Below are positions 33,626 through 44,800 of a stretch of DNA of 64,000 nucleotides, one piece after another; position 1 is the first letter of the stretch, and the number at the start of each line of letters is the position of its first letter. The notes under the pieces were generated by a model that saw nothing but the letters and a program-made list of their open reading frames with translations, did not search any database and was not told the DNA's origin. The translations under genes were made by a program, and so were the position numbers. This DNA comes from Chondrus crispus (Eukaryota; Rhodophyta; Florideophyceae; Gigartinales; Gigartinaceae). Location of the stretch: assembly GCF_000350225.1 (NCBI RefSeq), contig NW_005179211.1, forward strand, positions 358,666 through 422,665. The letters run 5' to 3'.

Positions 33626-35309
33626 ATGGCTCTCTCTCACTTGACGGTATTTTCAGGCGTTCTTCTAGCTCTATCAATTCACCGAGTCAAAGCGCAGTGC
33701 TTCCAGAGCTCCAGTGGTGCCCTCTGCTGCCCAGAGCAGTTCCCTTGCTCAAGTACGAGATGCATTATCGATATTGGGTAAGTTTACAATCGGCAGGCTA
33801 TACATCAAGATGAACTTTGGCTTGTTTTTCTGCACAAGCCAGAAATACAATCCACTAAGGTGAAGGTTCTCTGTGCGATGGCGCTCACAAATTTTCTCCT
33901 TCTGAAATGAATTTCTTGTGTTTGACAGATGTGACCGTGGGGCTTCCTTTTGTATGTCAAATGTGTGTAGACGTCCAGGAAGCACTCCACCCCCGGCCGC
34001 CGTGACCCCCGCTCCTGCACCTGCTCCCCCACCGGCTCCTGCCCCTGCTCCCGCTCCTACTCCTACGTCCGTTTCTGCGCCAGCTCCTACCCCCGCTCCA
34101 ACCCCCGCTCCAACCCCCGCTCCTGCGACAGCTCCAGCTCCCGCTCCCGCTCCCGCTCCCGTCCCTGAGCCCGGAGAGCAAGAACCAGACGCTCCGCAAG
34201 CCCCGAATACAGCCCCTGCCGAAGATCCTGAAGAAGGTGCTAGCCAAGGTGCGATCCCGGACGAGGATCAAAATCAAGAAGTGCCTGATCCTGCGTCATT
34301 TCCGACGACCGAAACTGCTCGGATATACAACGACTTGTTCGAATGCAACGGCGACCGCACCAGAAAAGAGATTCGTGATATGACCGATGAAGAGTGGGAT
34401 ACTTTTGCAAACGCCGTAAACGCATTGAAAAGCACACCAAGCCGAGCAAATCCCGCGATTAACCAGTACGAGGATCTCGCCAGAATACATACAGAGTTTG
34501 TCGTTGAGGCACATGGAGGGTCGTACTTCTTGCCCTGGCATCGTATGTTCATTCTCCTTTTCGAAAATCTGCTTCGTGAGGTGAATCCGTCAATCGCAAT
34601 TCCGTATTGGAATTGGGCTGTGGATGCAGACGACCCGGCGATGTCACCCATATGGAATCGTGCTGGTGGTTCTTCCGCTCCTGGGCAACCAGGTTGTATC
34701 CCTTGGGGTAGTTTTGCAAACTGGCAGACAGACCACCAAATTACTCATTGCGTGCGACGAGGTTTCAATGCTTTTCAATCGGGCTCCATTTTCCGTTTTG
34801 ACAACTGGTTGACAATTCAAGCTCTCATCGGGCGAGATGTCCCCTTTGCGAGCTTTGCTGCAGCGCTTGAAGCGTCCCATGGCTCCCCACATGTTGGAAT
34901 CGGGGGAGACATGTCTGTTCTGGGGACCGCACCGAACGACCCTATGTTTTTCCTTCATCATGCGTTTGTTGACAACATATACCAGCAATGGCAAAACAAT
35001 GGGAACGGAATACCCGGTAGATTTGGAGGGACCAATCCTGGCGTTCCTGGGAACGTTCGCCGGGACTCCGTTCTGGCCGCTTTTGGTAGAACAGTGCGAC
35101 ATGCCCAAAAGTTAGAGTGTATCCAGTACGAGGACTATTCCGGTGTCTTCGCCGTCAACAGCAATTCCATACAACTAGAAGTCGTGAAGCTTCCGGAAGA
35201 ATTTGTAGAAAAAAATCATCTGAACAAGACAAGACTTGAAGAAGGCAGAGAAGTTCTTCAAGAGGCAGTCAATGAGGTGTTGAGCAATTTTACGACTCCT
35301 CAGCAGTAA
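33626..35309 (+). CDS. Secreted tyrosinase (type 3 copper enzyme), two exons
   Basis: Exons 33626-33777 and 33929-35309 give 510 residues; the 151-bp intron starts GTAAGT, ends CAG, and restores the frame at GCDRG. Residues 1-23 are a signal peptide ([10 protein letters not shown] core, cut after VKA). A Cys-rich segment (about 25-64) spans the intron, then a Pro/Ala repeat linker (about 70-133), then the tyrosinase domain. CuA ligands: ARIH (238), EAHGG (246), PWHR (255). CuB: HGSPH (368, 372) and FFLHHAFVD (394/395). It would oxidise phenols to quinones outside the cell or in the secretory pathway. All six copper ligands are present. The last 65 codons are copied at 52539. Confidence 0.88.
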
Positions 35310-36925
35310 TGCAATCATTTGCGAAAGTGTTTTTGTTTGAAGCCAAAGAATCGCTGTGAGAAAGAGATATGCCCAGGTGGGAAAAGGTAGTGATATCATG
35401 TTGATTTGGGAAGGGATGACATTTGATGTATTATTATTTGGCGCTTGTACTATCGAGGGTATCCCTAACATTTGTGACCGTATGTCTTGCCTATTTATTA
35501 AGGAATAGTTCAGCGGCTAGTTGCGTTCTGACGTCAGTTACGAAGAGTCTACAAAGACTGCCGACTGTCGTGCATGCCCCAGGTCTTTGCCGCTTGTAAA
35601 ATTTTCTGAGTCATTTATAGCTCGCCCGTGTCATTTCTGGCCTGACGAACTTTGGAACAGTGTTTGAGACGTAGATGGCGGTAGAGGAAGACATTTGTCA
35701 GCCCTTGTTCATGCTCGAGAGCAGAGCGGACGATATGCACCCGAAAAAGGTTAAAGATTTGTCTGCAATCCCGTTGCGACATTGTGTGTTTCCTACCTGG
35801 AGAGAGACACAAGAAATATGGTTTTATGATTGCTAAAATATGTGCACGATGGTGTTTTGCTTTTACGAATGAAGAGGAGAATCAAACTAGCCACCTCCAC
35901 ACCCACTGAATGAGAAGCGGAATCAATCACTAACCTGCGAAACCGCGCCAAGATCCTCTGGCCGATTAGCCAGTTGGGCAAGGAGCTACAATACCTCTGC
36001 AATCAGGTCGCGATCATGTGCGTTTTTGAATGTTAAGGGCATTTACGGATGATCTTGAAACACTCTGCAGCAGCATGTGCGCACGGCGGCGACCTTCTTC
36101 TCTGGACGGACGCATGGGGGCGTTCTTCTCCTCTTGTCGGACGCACGGCGACGACCAGACTTCTGCATCTGACATGCAGCGGCGGGTGGCTTGTGTAACT
36201 GGTGCCAGCTAGCTGTTCTGCGAAGTGTCAGAAAAAGAGATGCTTTTGTTTATTGTGATCGGCCACCAGTGCCATTTTTCGTGTGCTTGGCTTTTCTGTT
36301 CGACGCTTTGTGCCAGTCGGTACGTACCAGCCAGGACACAGCTGCTGCTGACACATAAATCGAACCGGAAGGACAGGCACTGCAATTCTTCTGACCATAG
36401 TAGGAGAGGTGCTCTCTGCATATGCTGACATGAGAGCATAGTTATTTATCTCCTGGGAGCGCCCTGGAGGAGGAACTCAGAGTAGAAGGTATTACCGATT
36501 ACAGTAGGAGGTAGTCTGAAGGGAGGCCAAGTCGTGAATGAGGGCTTTAAACAAGTCCTCGACATTCTAGAGACGCTTCCTTAGACTTTTGTTTGCCTCC
36601 GGCAACCATACCCTGTGCCTTCCTGAGGGCATCACTAATCGGTGTTCTTCGCCTGGGCATGCAGTGATTCCTTTCTGCACCTTGTTCTCTAGACGGCGAA
36701 AGGCTGAGACGCAATAGTAAGGAAATATCGCAAAGTAATGCTGGAGAACAGGCAGGCTTTGTATCACCCTTGCATGCATGTACTCCACCACTCCTTCACC
36801 ACCAGAGATGAGATATGGGCTCTGCAGATAGCATTTTCTGAACCTCGTACGTTAGTACTGAAAGATTTATGATCTTTCATGCAAGAAAAGAGTCAAATAT
36901 TTGTCCTCCATACGCGTGCCCCTGT

Positions 36926-37590
36926 TCATGAAGAGCATTCGACGAAATGGCTCCTAGCAATACTTTGGTGGAGGCCGTCTTTGGCGCCATACTTCGAAGT
37001 GATTGTAGCAATGACGTTGCGCTCCTGAAACAACAGGACAGCTGCGTTTGAAGTCTCATTGTCCCGGACAACTCTACAAGAGAATGCCAAGGCACCGGTA
37101 CGACAACTCATGCCTCTGCGCTTCGGACACATGTAATACCGGTTGTGCATTCCATACTTTGAAAAATAATAGACCGTTTCACTGTTATATCCTTTCGCAG
37201 AGAGCTTCCTTGAATTCTCTGAATAGCCGGTTCGGAAACAAGGCCAATTCGGTCATCTTTCCTCCAGGCAGAGTCTGAAGTTTTGCGGAAACTATAATAC
37301 TTACTTGGAAGCTGTTTCACGTGCGTCGAATAAATGAACAACACTTCTTTTTAGGTGTCTGACAGGAACAATACGAACTCTCACTGTTTTGGTGAGTTGA
37401 AACCATACGTATGCAGTTCAGAGCAGCGTCTGTTGCAAGAATTTTTTTTATCACACTGTCGCCCGCATCCTGATATGTACGATTCGTTTCGGATAGCTGC
37501 ACAAGTAAAATATTCTCCAGCGTAAGTGCCGTTGGGCCCCCGGCCATATCCACAGAGAACTTTATATTTTAAACAGCTTCGTATGAACAA
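36926..37590 (-). CDS. Possible Cys-rich secreted protein, exons not resolved
   Basis: Frame 37590-37381 carries eight cysteines in about 60 residues (GCGRQCDKKNSCNRRC) and two potential N-glycosylation sites (NGTY, NESY). Frame 37150-36926 continues with MCPKRRGMSCRTGALAFSC. A GTAAGT donor-like site lies near 37294. This suggests a small extracellular protein in two or three exons, but the splice sites were not established and no family is recognised. Duplicated at 54354-55018. Confidence 0.22.
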
Positions 37591-37891
37591 AGAGAGACCT
37601 CAACAACAGCGATCAGGGGCCAGAAGCGATGCCGGATAATATGAGCTGCGTTTTCCCAGAGAGAAAGCAATTTCGCCTCACTACACTAATACGATGAAAA
37701 CTTGTATCTACGAGCTTTCTTTATGCGTGTTGAATCATTGTAATGCCTGATACTCAGAAGCCAGGTACAGTATGTCCGCTGGTACAGGCACGGCTGAATC
37801 AATTAAACGGGTCGAAATGCGGTGTATGTGTAAATATTTCATGAATATGTTGCAAACTGCTAAAGAGTTTCGAGAAAGAGCGAGGCTCATT

Positions 37892-37938
37892 CCATAATGG
37901 CTGATGTGAGAGAGGTTCATTCATGTCAGCCATTATGG
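37892..37938. repeat. Perfect 13-bp inverted repeat
   Basis: CCATAATGGCTGA (37892-37904) and TCAGCCATTATGG (37926-37938) with a 21-base loop. The same repeat occurs in copy 2 at 55320-55366. Confidence 0.85.
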
Positions 37939-39069
37939 AGGAGGGGGGAGGAGGGAGTGCTGCCAGCTGCTCACGTTTCTTCCAAAAGTCTGGAAGCGCA
38001 AAAGTGACGCGAAAGATGACATCATGTATGCTGTCCAGATGGAAACACCCAGGAGTAATTCTCGCAATGCAGTTGGTCATCAGCACGCGCCTCCAATGCT
38101 GGCCGACAAACTGATCGGAGTGAGAATATGCTTCATTGAGGCTTGTTTTTGGCTGTGCTCTCAAGAAGATGACGGGTTTGTACTTTTTGTGGATCCTTCG
38201 GGGGGCAGCAGCTGAGGAGCAATCCACCTGCCCTTCAACACGTCCAATATCCCTCCGCAAGTTGTGACAGGTAGACTCCGACCTTCGCGACGTTGTCCTC
38301 TTCGTGAGGGCTAATAGGAAGAGTGTCGGCGACGAGTGTGCAAATGGGAAAACTCCACGGTAGCGGCCCAGAGTGCCGCAGAGGATTCGGATTTCTACGC
38401 CGGCTAAAACATAACCAGAAAAAGGAGACTGACGTTAACGAAAATTTTGTTGTCCACCTTGTTGTAGTACTGGAGTGAGTGAGTTGCATGTAGTAATACT
38501 GACTTCAGGAGGGGCATTGTTTCTTTTACAGTATGATACAAATTGCTGTAAGTGGTCCTTCCGTGGAACACTGAAGCTCAACCGACTGGCCACTGCGCCG
38601 TTCTTCCGTCTCTCCCTTTTAAGCAACGACACCGACAACGGCTCAACTTGTGTTGTATGCGCTTGACAACACCGCTTCAATGACGTGCAAGGTTGCTCGC
38701 GTTCTTAAAATTTTCGCGGGTGCGAATTCGACTCGGAAAGCTTGTCCACTGCATCCCGGGCAGCACGGGGTTTCAATTTGCTTTTCAGTGATACAAGGCG
38801 GAAGTTGTATACCGCTGCCCGTCATAAATGATGACATGTGTGTTTATGATTCCTTTGCATCACTTCGGCGGGGTTGTATCGTCAATTGACCCTCGCTTAA
38901 CCTTCTTCCGTTAACACGAAACAACGAGGAGATGAGTGTTTTCGTTCGCTATCCATCCCCTATGTGCGACACACTTCAAGGCCAGCACACATTGCTTCCT
39001 TTCTGCCTTGCTTCTTGTTCTTCGTTTAAAGTATCCCATAATGTTCTGTAAGCACGCCTTCTACATTCC

Positions 39070-39078
39070 TATATATAT
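39070..39078 (+). promoter_or_regulatory. TATA box of the zinc-finger gene
   Basis: ATATATATC about 105 bp before the ATG at 39182, in a pyrimidine-rich leader; the copy at 56498 is identical. Confidence 0.5.
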
Positions 39079-39181
39079 CAGCTCACAAGTGGCCGCTTTG
39101 ACTTCCCACAACCTACCACATCCTCTCAAAACCCATCCAGTTACTCGTGCTTTTTTCCTTCTCTACTTTCAGTCTCAAGCA

Positions 39182-39934
39182 ATGGCTCCCCGCAAGACTT
39201 CGACTAAACTTCCGTCAGTAGATACTATCATGACGTCAAGCATTGATATGACTAACGTTCGTCTCGCTCCGCTAGCCAGTGCCCAAAATGAACCCCGCAG
39301 CTCTTATTCTCCTCGCGCGAGGACCACTTCGCCGAGACGAGGTCTCGGCAGCCAAACCGACATGCCTGGTGGACCCACACAGGATAGGAGTTCTGGGCGT
39401 GCTTCCGCATCTTACCAGCATTTCCCGACTCACCAGTCTGGACCGCCCAGAGCCAGTGACTCCCGTCGCGGTTATCAAGGAACTGCAGGTGGGCAAAGCT
39501 CCCCTATCGAAAGACGAACCTGCCGGGAATGTGGTAAGGAGTTTAAACGTCCCTCTGACGCAAACAAACACATGAGCACCGTGCACGCTACTGAGAAGTC
39601 ATTCGCATGCCGCGTTTGCAATCATAAGTTTGCTCGCAAAGACTACGTACAGGTACGTTTGGAGCTTCCAATTTTCGTCGCCCAAGTCACGATGGGCCGT
39701 CCCCGTATCGATTCTGCGCTCAATTTTGAGAATTCCTTGAGAATAGGCTTCTAACTATTCTTGGTCTTGTTGTGCACTGTATTGTTTTTCAAATCTGGGA
39801 ATACTGGTTCGCAGAAACACGAGAAAAGTCAGCACGACATTAATCCCTCTCTCTCCGATTATCAGCGGAAGAGGCTCTGCAATGCCGAGAAGAAAAGAGA
39901 GCAGGATAGGACGCGCTCCCAACAGAAGAAGTGA
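39182..39934 (+). CDS. Two-finger C2H2 zinc-finger protein, two exons
   Basis: Exons 39182-39652 and 39815-39934 give 196 residues. The 162-bp intron starts GTACGT and ends GCAG, phase 0. Finger 1 has C114, C117, H130, H135; finger 2 has C143, C146 in exon 1 and H159, H164 in exon 2. Both are exactly CX2CX12HX4H, which confirms the splice. The N-terminal 110 residues are Ser/Pro/Arg-rich and likely disordered; the C-terminus is a basic helix (NAEKKREQDRTRSQQKK). A nuclear DNA-binding regulator is likely; targets unknown. Without splicing the frame would end at 39754 with half a finger. Confidence 0.82.
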
Positions 39935-40039
39935 TGCCTGAAACAACATAACACGGCCTACGTCCCCTGAACGCTGATAGAAGCAACTAATTTTTACCCC
40001 TCCCTTCGAAGATAGAACACAACTTGAAGATGATAACTT

Positions 40040-40378
40040 TTAGTAAATTTTGAGTGAAGAAAATTGAAAAAGCCACTGTTGTGAAATGCACACTTCGCAG
40101 GAGCAGATTCCCTGTCGTTGGGCTATACACACGTCATTCAGTAAATTGATCGAACCTATGAGTATAAGCCAGCAGTGTTTAACATCCTGCTCTTTTTCAG
40201 ATATAGCTGGAAGTTCCGAAAGTTCTTTATACTTCTTCTGTCGCCATTTTTCTGCATATTTTGGCACATTCTCTTCAAAGTGTGCCGAGTTGCACATTTC
40301 TAACATAGCAAAGATCATGTTGTCATTGTTACCAAATGAAACCCGTTCTTCAGGCAATTTGGTGTCGACAAGTGTCAC
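40040..40378 (-). CDS. Hypothetical ORF
   Basis: 112 codons, not recognised. A Lys/Glu-rich helical stretch (KYAEKWRQKKYKELSEL) gives it a protein-like appearance. It converges on the zinc-finger gene. Duplicated unchanged at 57468-57806. Could be chance. Confidence 0.25.
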   Translation of the reverse strand: MTLVDTKLPEERVSFGNNDNMIFAMLEMCNSAHFEENVPKYAEKWRQKKYKELSELPAISEKEQDVKHCWLILIGSINLLNDVCIAQRQGICSCEVCISQQWLFQFSSLKIY

Positions 40379-40939
40379 ATTGCGAAAGGGTTCATTTGCA
40401 AGCTTTATCTGAGCGCTGGCTGTACAATGACACTTCGCAAACCCCCGCCATCATGTACTGTAGGGGAACTCCATTAGCTATGCTGCATCCCCGTTTCCCG
40501 CCTATCCCTGTTTGCCGCATGCCATCACGGTACGCCGTCAGTATTTGCGATTCTGGCCTGTAAACATTGGTTCAATGCATACTTCGTTGGGGGGAGACTG
40601 GTCTACTCGTGCTCGTACTGTACCTTCAGTGAGCTTTGCGTGTGCAGGTGCTTCAACACTGTGCGCCCTACCGACACTTCTTGCGCTACTGCAACGGTTC
40701 GCCCTACCGACACTGTTCAGCCTACTGACGGTTCAGCCTACTGACACTGTTCGAACCGACACTGTCTGTTCCTAGGAAAGCATCAACTGCTCGAAATAGG
40801 ATAGGATACATATCGTAGAGGGTTGTCTGCAAAGCCGAAGAGAGAGAGGGGTACGGAACATCGAACGAAGTAAACTTCACGCTTTGGTGAGCATTCACCA
40901 TTAGCATTCATTAGTAAGACTTTGCTAAGTGCCTTCGCG

Positions 40940-41046
40940 CATTGTCCCCGCGCTCGTGTGCGCTGCCCTCGGCTCGTGCGCACTGTCCCTGCGCTCGTGC
41001 GCACTGTCCCTGCGCTCGTGCGCACTGTCCAGGCGCTCGTGCGCAT
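40940..41046. repeat. 21-bp minisatellite
   Basis: Units of the form GCGCTCGTGCGCACTGTCCCT, three clear plus diverged flanking units. Copy 2 (58368-58453) has one unit fewer. Just right is a GC hairpin (41067-41088, GAGACGCCG/CGGCGTCTC). Confidence 0.8.
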
Positions 41047-41388
41047 CTCTACCGTCACACACACTCGAGACGCCGCCTTCGGCGTCTCCCCCCAAGACGC
41101 ACAACACCACGCGGTAGAATACTGCACTATTGGCGTACTGCAATACTCATGGGGAGGATCTCGCAAATCACTTTTAAAACGTGGTTTTATTTTTAAAAAA
41201 ACCGTCGCAATTGATTGTCGAACTTTTGATCTACATTGAGCGTGATACGCTTGCAGCAATGCACGCCTTGCTTTTCTAAGATGCATACACGTGTCAAAAG
41301 TCGTGACAAGCGGTTTTAACCTGCACTATTGGCGGTTTGCACTACTCACAACTGCACTATTGAGGAGATACTCTCTGTAGCTGCAAAT

Positions 41389-41519
41389 TGTCATCAGGAA
41401 TAGAGACCACTGTGCTTACACAGTGGCTCTGTAATGCTATGCGACAGACTTGACTAAAAGGTCCAGCCGTCGTCTCCTTGAGTCGACGACGGCTAGGCGT
41501 CTTACTTTCACAGATCATA
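41389..41519 (+). repeat. Copia 5' LTR
   Basis: Very short. It contains two perfect hairpins: CCACTGTG/CACAGTGG (loop CTTA) and AGCCGTCGTC/GACGACGGCT (10-base loop). The end reads CAGATCATA, so the usual CA end is displaced by two bases, if the target duplication is read correctly. Confidence 0.85.
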
Positions 41520-41881
41520 GGTTAAGGACCCTCACCCATTCCACTGCTAGTCAAACAAGCCTTATTGCTTTTCACGCCCGCGTCCGAGCTTAGCTCCGCA
41601 TAATCTTCGCGTTTGAGCCTCGCTCCACATCATCACCATCATCATCGCGTTCGAGCTTCGCTCCGCCTCTTTTCCCCCCTTTTTCCCCCGTGCCCTAATC
41701 CCACACAAACCTTGGCGTGATCCTCTTTCACGCACACGAACCAACAATTCACCATCCTGTCCAGTTCAAGGACTTGAGCCCTCGCACGGAACCCCGGCAC
41801 TACCGGGACACAACAGATATCTGGGGGGACCTTTGGCGACAAGTCACACAAACTCAAACGCTACAGTCTGCAATTCAAACC

Positions 41882-44800
41882 ATGTCGAACATCCAGCCCG
41901 GACAACAACCAAGCCAGACCCAGTCCGGCAACACCCTGGAAGCCCTTATTGGACTTCTTGCCCCTGCCTGGAAATTCACAGAAACAATACCGCGCCTCAA
42001 CCGACACACATTCCACGCTTGGAGATGTGCACTCAAGCTTGTCCTCCGTCAAAGAGATCTCGAAATCCTCCTCACAGACGAATTTAACCTGGGTAATTAT
42101 GTCGGTGAGGAACACACTTTCTACTCCAAAGCTTCGGCAAGCTGCAACACTATGATAATGTCTAGCTTAGAACCAGAAGTACTACAAATCATTCCCGCAG
42201 ATACATTCACCGACACCCCCGCTACAATCACCAACGCACTACGAGATGCACTCGTGTCCAACGAGGATCTCACACACCGCGTACTCAAAGCTGAGGCAAA
42301 GGAGATCACCCTCGCCCAAGGCTCAAGCGTACAAGCGTTCGTCGAAAAGCATCGCACGCTGCGTGCACGCATGATCGCAGCTAATTATCCAAAAATACAA
42401 GCAGAATCAACCACGGTCAATCTTATGCTTGAGGGCCTTCAAGAGAACCCAGAGTTCTCTGCCCTAGTTCGTACAGCAAAATTCACCGGCGCACACTCGT
42501 CCATCAGTTCGTTGCACGCGTGTTTGCAGGACGTCCGTGACTTTGATGCCAAAAACTCCAACTTGGTCGGAGGCCCCATAGCTGGCTCATTCTCAATGGC
42601 TCCCGAAACACACAATCCCAGACTACATCGCGGGAAAGGCCGCGGACACTACGGAAGATACCGGGGCAGCGACCGTTTTCCACGCTTCACTTTGGACCAG
42701 ATCACTCAAATCTGGCAAGCGTTCAATTCAACAAACCAAAACCGTCCCCGACAACAATACCACAAAAGGGGCGGCAATCGACCTCATCGTGGGCGACAGC
42801 AGTCCCGCCGCACTACAGAAGCGCAAATCACTCAGACCACCCAACCCCTCCTGACCCCGGAGCAAATGCAACACCTGGCGCGTCAATTGGACAACGTCGG
42901 TCAAGAGCAGCAGCCCACACTCGACTGTACGTATTTTTTGGACTCCGGTGCACACCCCTCTCATATCAACCATTCTCTCCCGCACATGCGCAAACTTCGA
43001 AAGCCGCTAACCACAAATACGGCCACCTCATCTTCCTCGCGCACTACACATTCCGTGCAGCTTCGACTGACGACGAGCAAGAAAACTGAGCTTGTACTCC
43101 CTGCCGTAAACAACCCCGATCTGCGCACAAACCTTCTTTCTGTTCACGACATTGCCGTCCGCCACGGTCCCGTGCTAATTCTACCCAACCAGGCAAACAT
43201 ACTCCACAAATATGACCACAACGTAGTCATCGGAGTGGCACCGTGGACAGGACGCGGCTACAGGTTAAAGCTCTCAGGCGGCACGCCTACCGCCTATATC
43301 GCACGTACACGGCTTCTCCCCCACACTAAAAGAAATCGTTCACCTCCAAATACGGCACGAGCCACAAATCCCTCCAAGGGTCGTATCTCTTCATCAGCAA
43401 CACAACCACAATCTCCTTCTCCCCACAAACCTGTACACTTAGCTACTGTACATACCCGGCATCGTTCGCCCACGGACATTGAGAGAGCATTTCACGAGTG
43501 GCACCTTGTGTTCAACCACATCCAGCTTCCCACAATCAGCGCCATGGCTCGTGAAAGGCTCCTGTCTCTACCGCATATCCTCACCAACAAGCCGCCCAAA
43601 TTAAGCTGCACCGGCTGCGCCTACGGAAAGCGGAGACCACAACCCCACCATCGGACTCACCACACGTACGACATCTGCATTGCTCTGTCATCTGATGTCT
43701 GCGGCCCGATCACCCCTTCGTCCCTACAAGGCAACCAATACGTGATCATCTTTGTAGACACAGCATCCAGATACGCCTTCGCCTACTTCGCTCCAAACCG
43801 AACCCGCGTCCTTCCAGCTGTCGACACAGTCCTGCGCATTGTCACAAACACGCACGGCCGTCCCCCACGCCTATTTACAACCGACAATGCCAGGGAATAC
43901 ATTTCTAAAGCTGCCATGGACATCTACAACCAGCTAGGCATCACCCCTAACCCCACAATCCCTTACAACCCACAACAGAACTCAATTGCCGAGCGCATCC
44001 TCGGTACTCTCATGGCGGCGACACGCTCCACACTGTACCACAGTCAACTCCCACAGGTATACTGGGAGTATGCCATGCGCGACGCAGTGTTTAAATACAA
44101 CGTTACGCGCCACGCCTCAACCAAGCAACTGCCCTTCACAAAATGGTATGGACATCCACCGCCCCTCATCAACCTACACGCCTTTGGGCGAGTTGGTACT
44201 GTTCACGCCAAACGGGACTCAGCAAAGGTCAAAAAGCTAGACGCGCGTTCATACCCTGCAAGGTACCTATACGCCAACAGCCTCCGACACATAACAGTGC
44301 TCAACCTCACAACCGGAAAACCACACCGCACTCGCACCGTCGACTTTGTGCCATACATTCCACACCAAGACCCCGTTCGCACCTCCTTCCACAACCAACC
44401 CACCGCCCGCCGCTGCACAGCTCGCCACCACACTCCAACAAATATTGTTGCCACTACCCCAGCCCCAACTTCTCACAAGCAAGCAAAATGCTACCCCGAT
44501 GCACAAAAGTGGGCGGCCGCGCATGATTTGGAACTCGACAAACTCGATAACGCAAAAGTCGTCAGCTGGATACCAAACTACCGCCTTCCGAAACATGCCA
44601 AACTCATACCTCTCCTTATGAAATACAGATACAAACGAACACCATCCGGAATCTTGTTAGAACGGAAAGCCAGATGCACTGCGCGCGGTGACCGCATGGT
44701 CTCAAAAGTGCACTTCGATCCCGCCCATACCGCCGCACACACCGCTGATAAGGCTACAATTCGTCTGCTTCTCGCGCTATCCGCTGCCCATGGCCTTCAC

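Larger units (their letters stand above)
35310..39069. other. Intergenic with possible minus-strand exons
   Basis: Nothing here can be called confidently. Several minus-strand frames look protein-like: 37799-38260 (RAQPKTSLNEAYSHSDQFVG), 38643-38837 (Cys-rich). They might be exons of one or more genes with short introns, as the neighbours have, but I could not join them with consistent splice sites. Everything in this stretch is repeated at +17428. Confidence 0.35.
35111..41388 (+). repeat. Duplicated block, copy 1
   Basis: It starts within tyrosinase codon 445 or 446 and matches 52539 onward at a constant offset of 17428. I see no difference up to 40885; the first is G to A at 40886/58314. 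From there to 41388 there are several substitutions and one 21-bp unit difference. Homology then continues beyond the copia element (46282-47658 against 58789-62283). The shared base at the left junction is a G plus TTAGAG. Confidence 0.9.

Noticed and set aside
38650..38889. Cys-containing plus-strand frame in the duplicated block
   Set aside because: The opposite strand is equally open and neither has support; I could not decide between them.
41067..41088. GC-rich hairpin as a bacterial-type terminator
   Set aside because: No T-run follows at the right spacing and the context is a eukaryotic repeat.
40924..41100. The 21-bp repeat array as a CRISPR
   Set aside because: The units are contiguous with no unique spacers; the genome is eukaryotic; it is a minisatellite.
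41389..41517. Copia LTR ending at CA (129 bp)
   Set aside because: This gives no target duplication; ending two bases later gives CAAAT/CATAT and agrees with the empty site in copy 2.
41717..41881. Upstream extension of the copia polyprotein to 41717
   Set aside because: The first codon would be GTG; the ATG at 41882 is the first methionine and lies right before the typical gag start.
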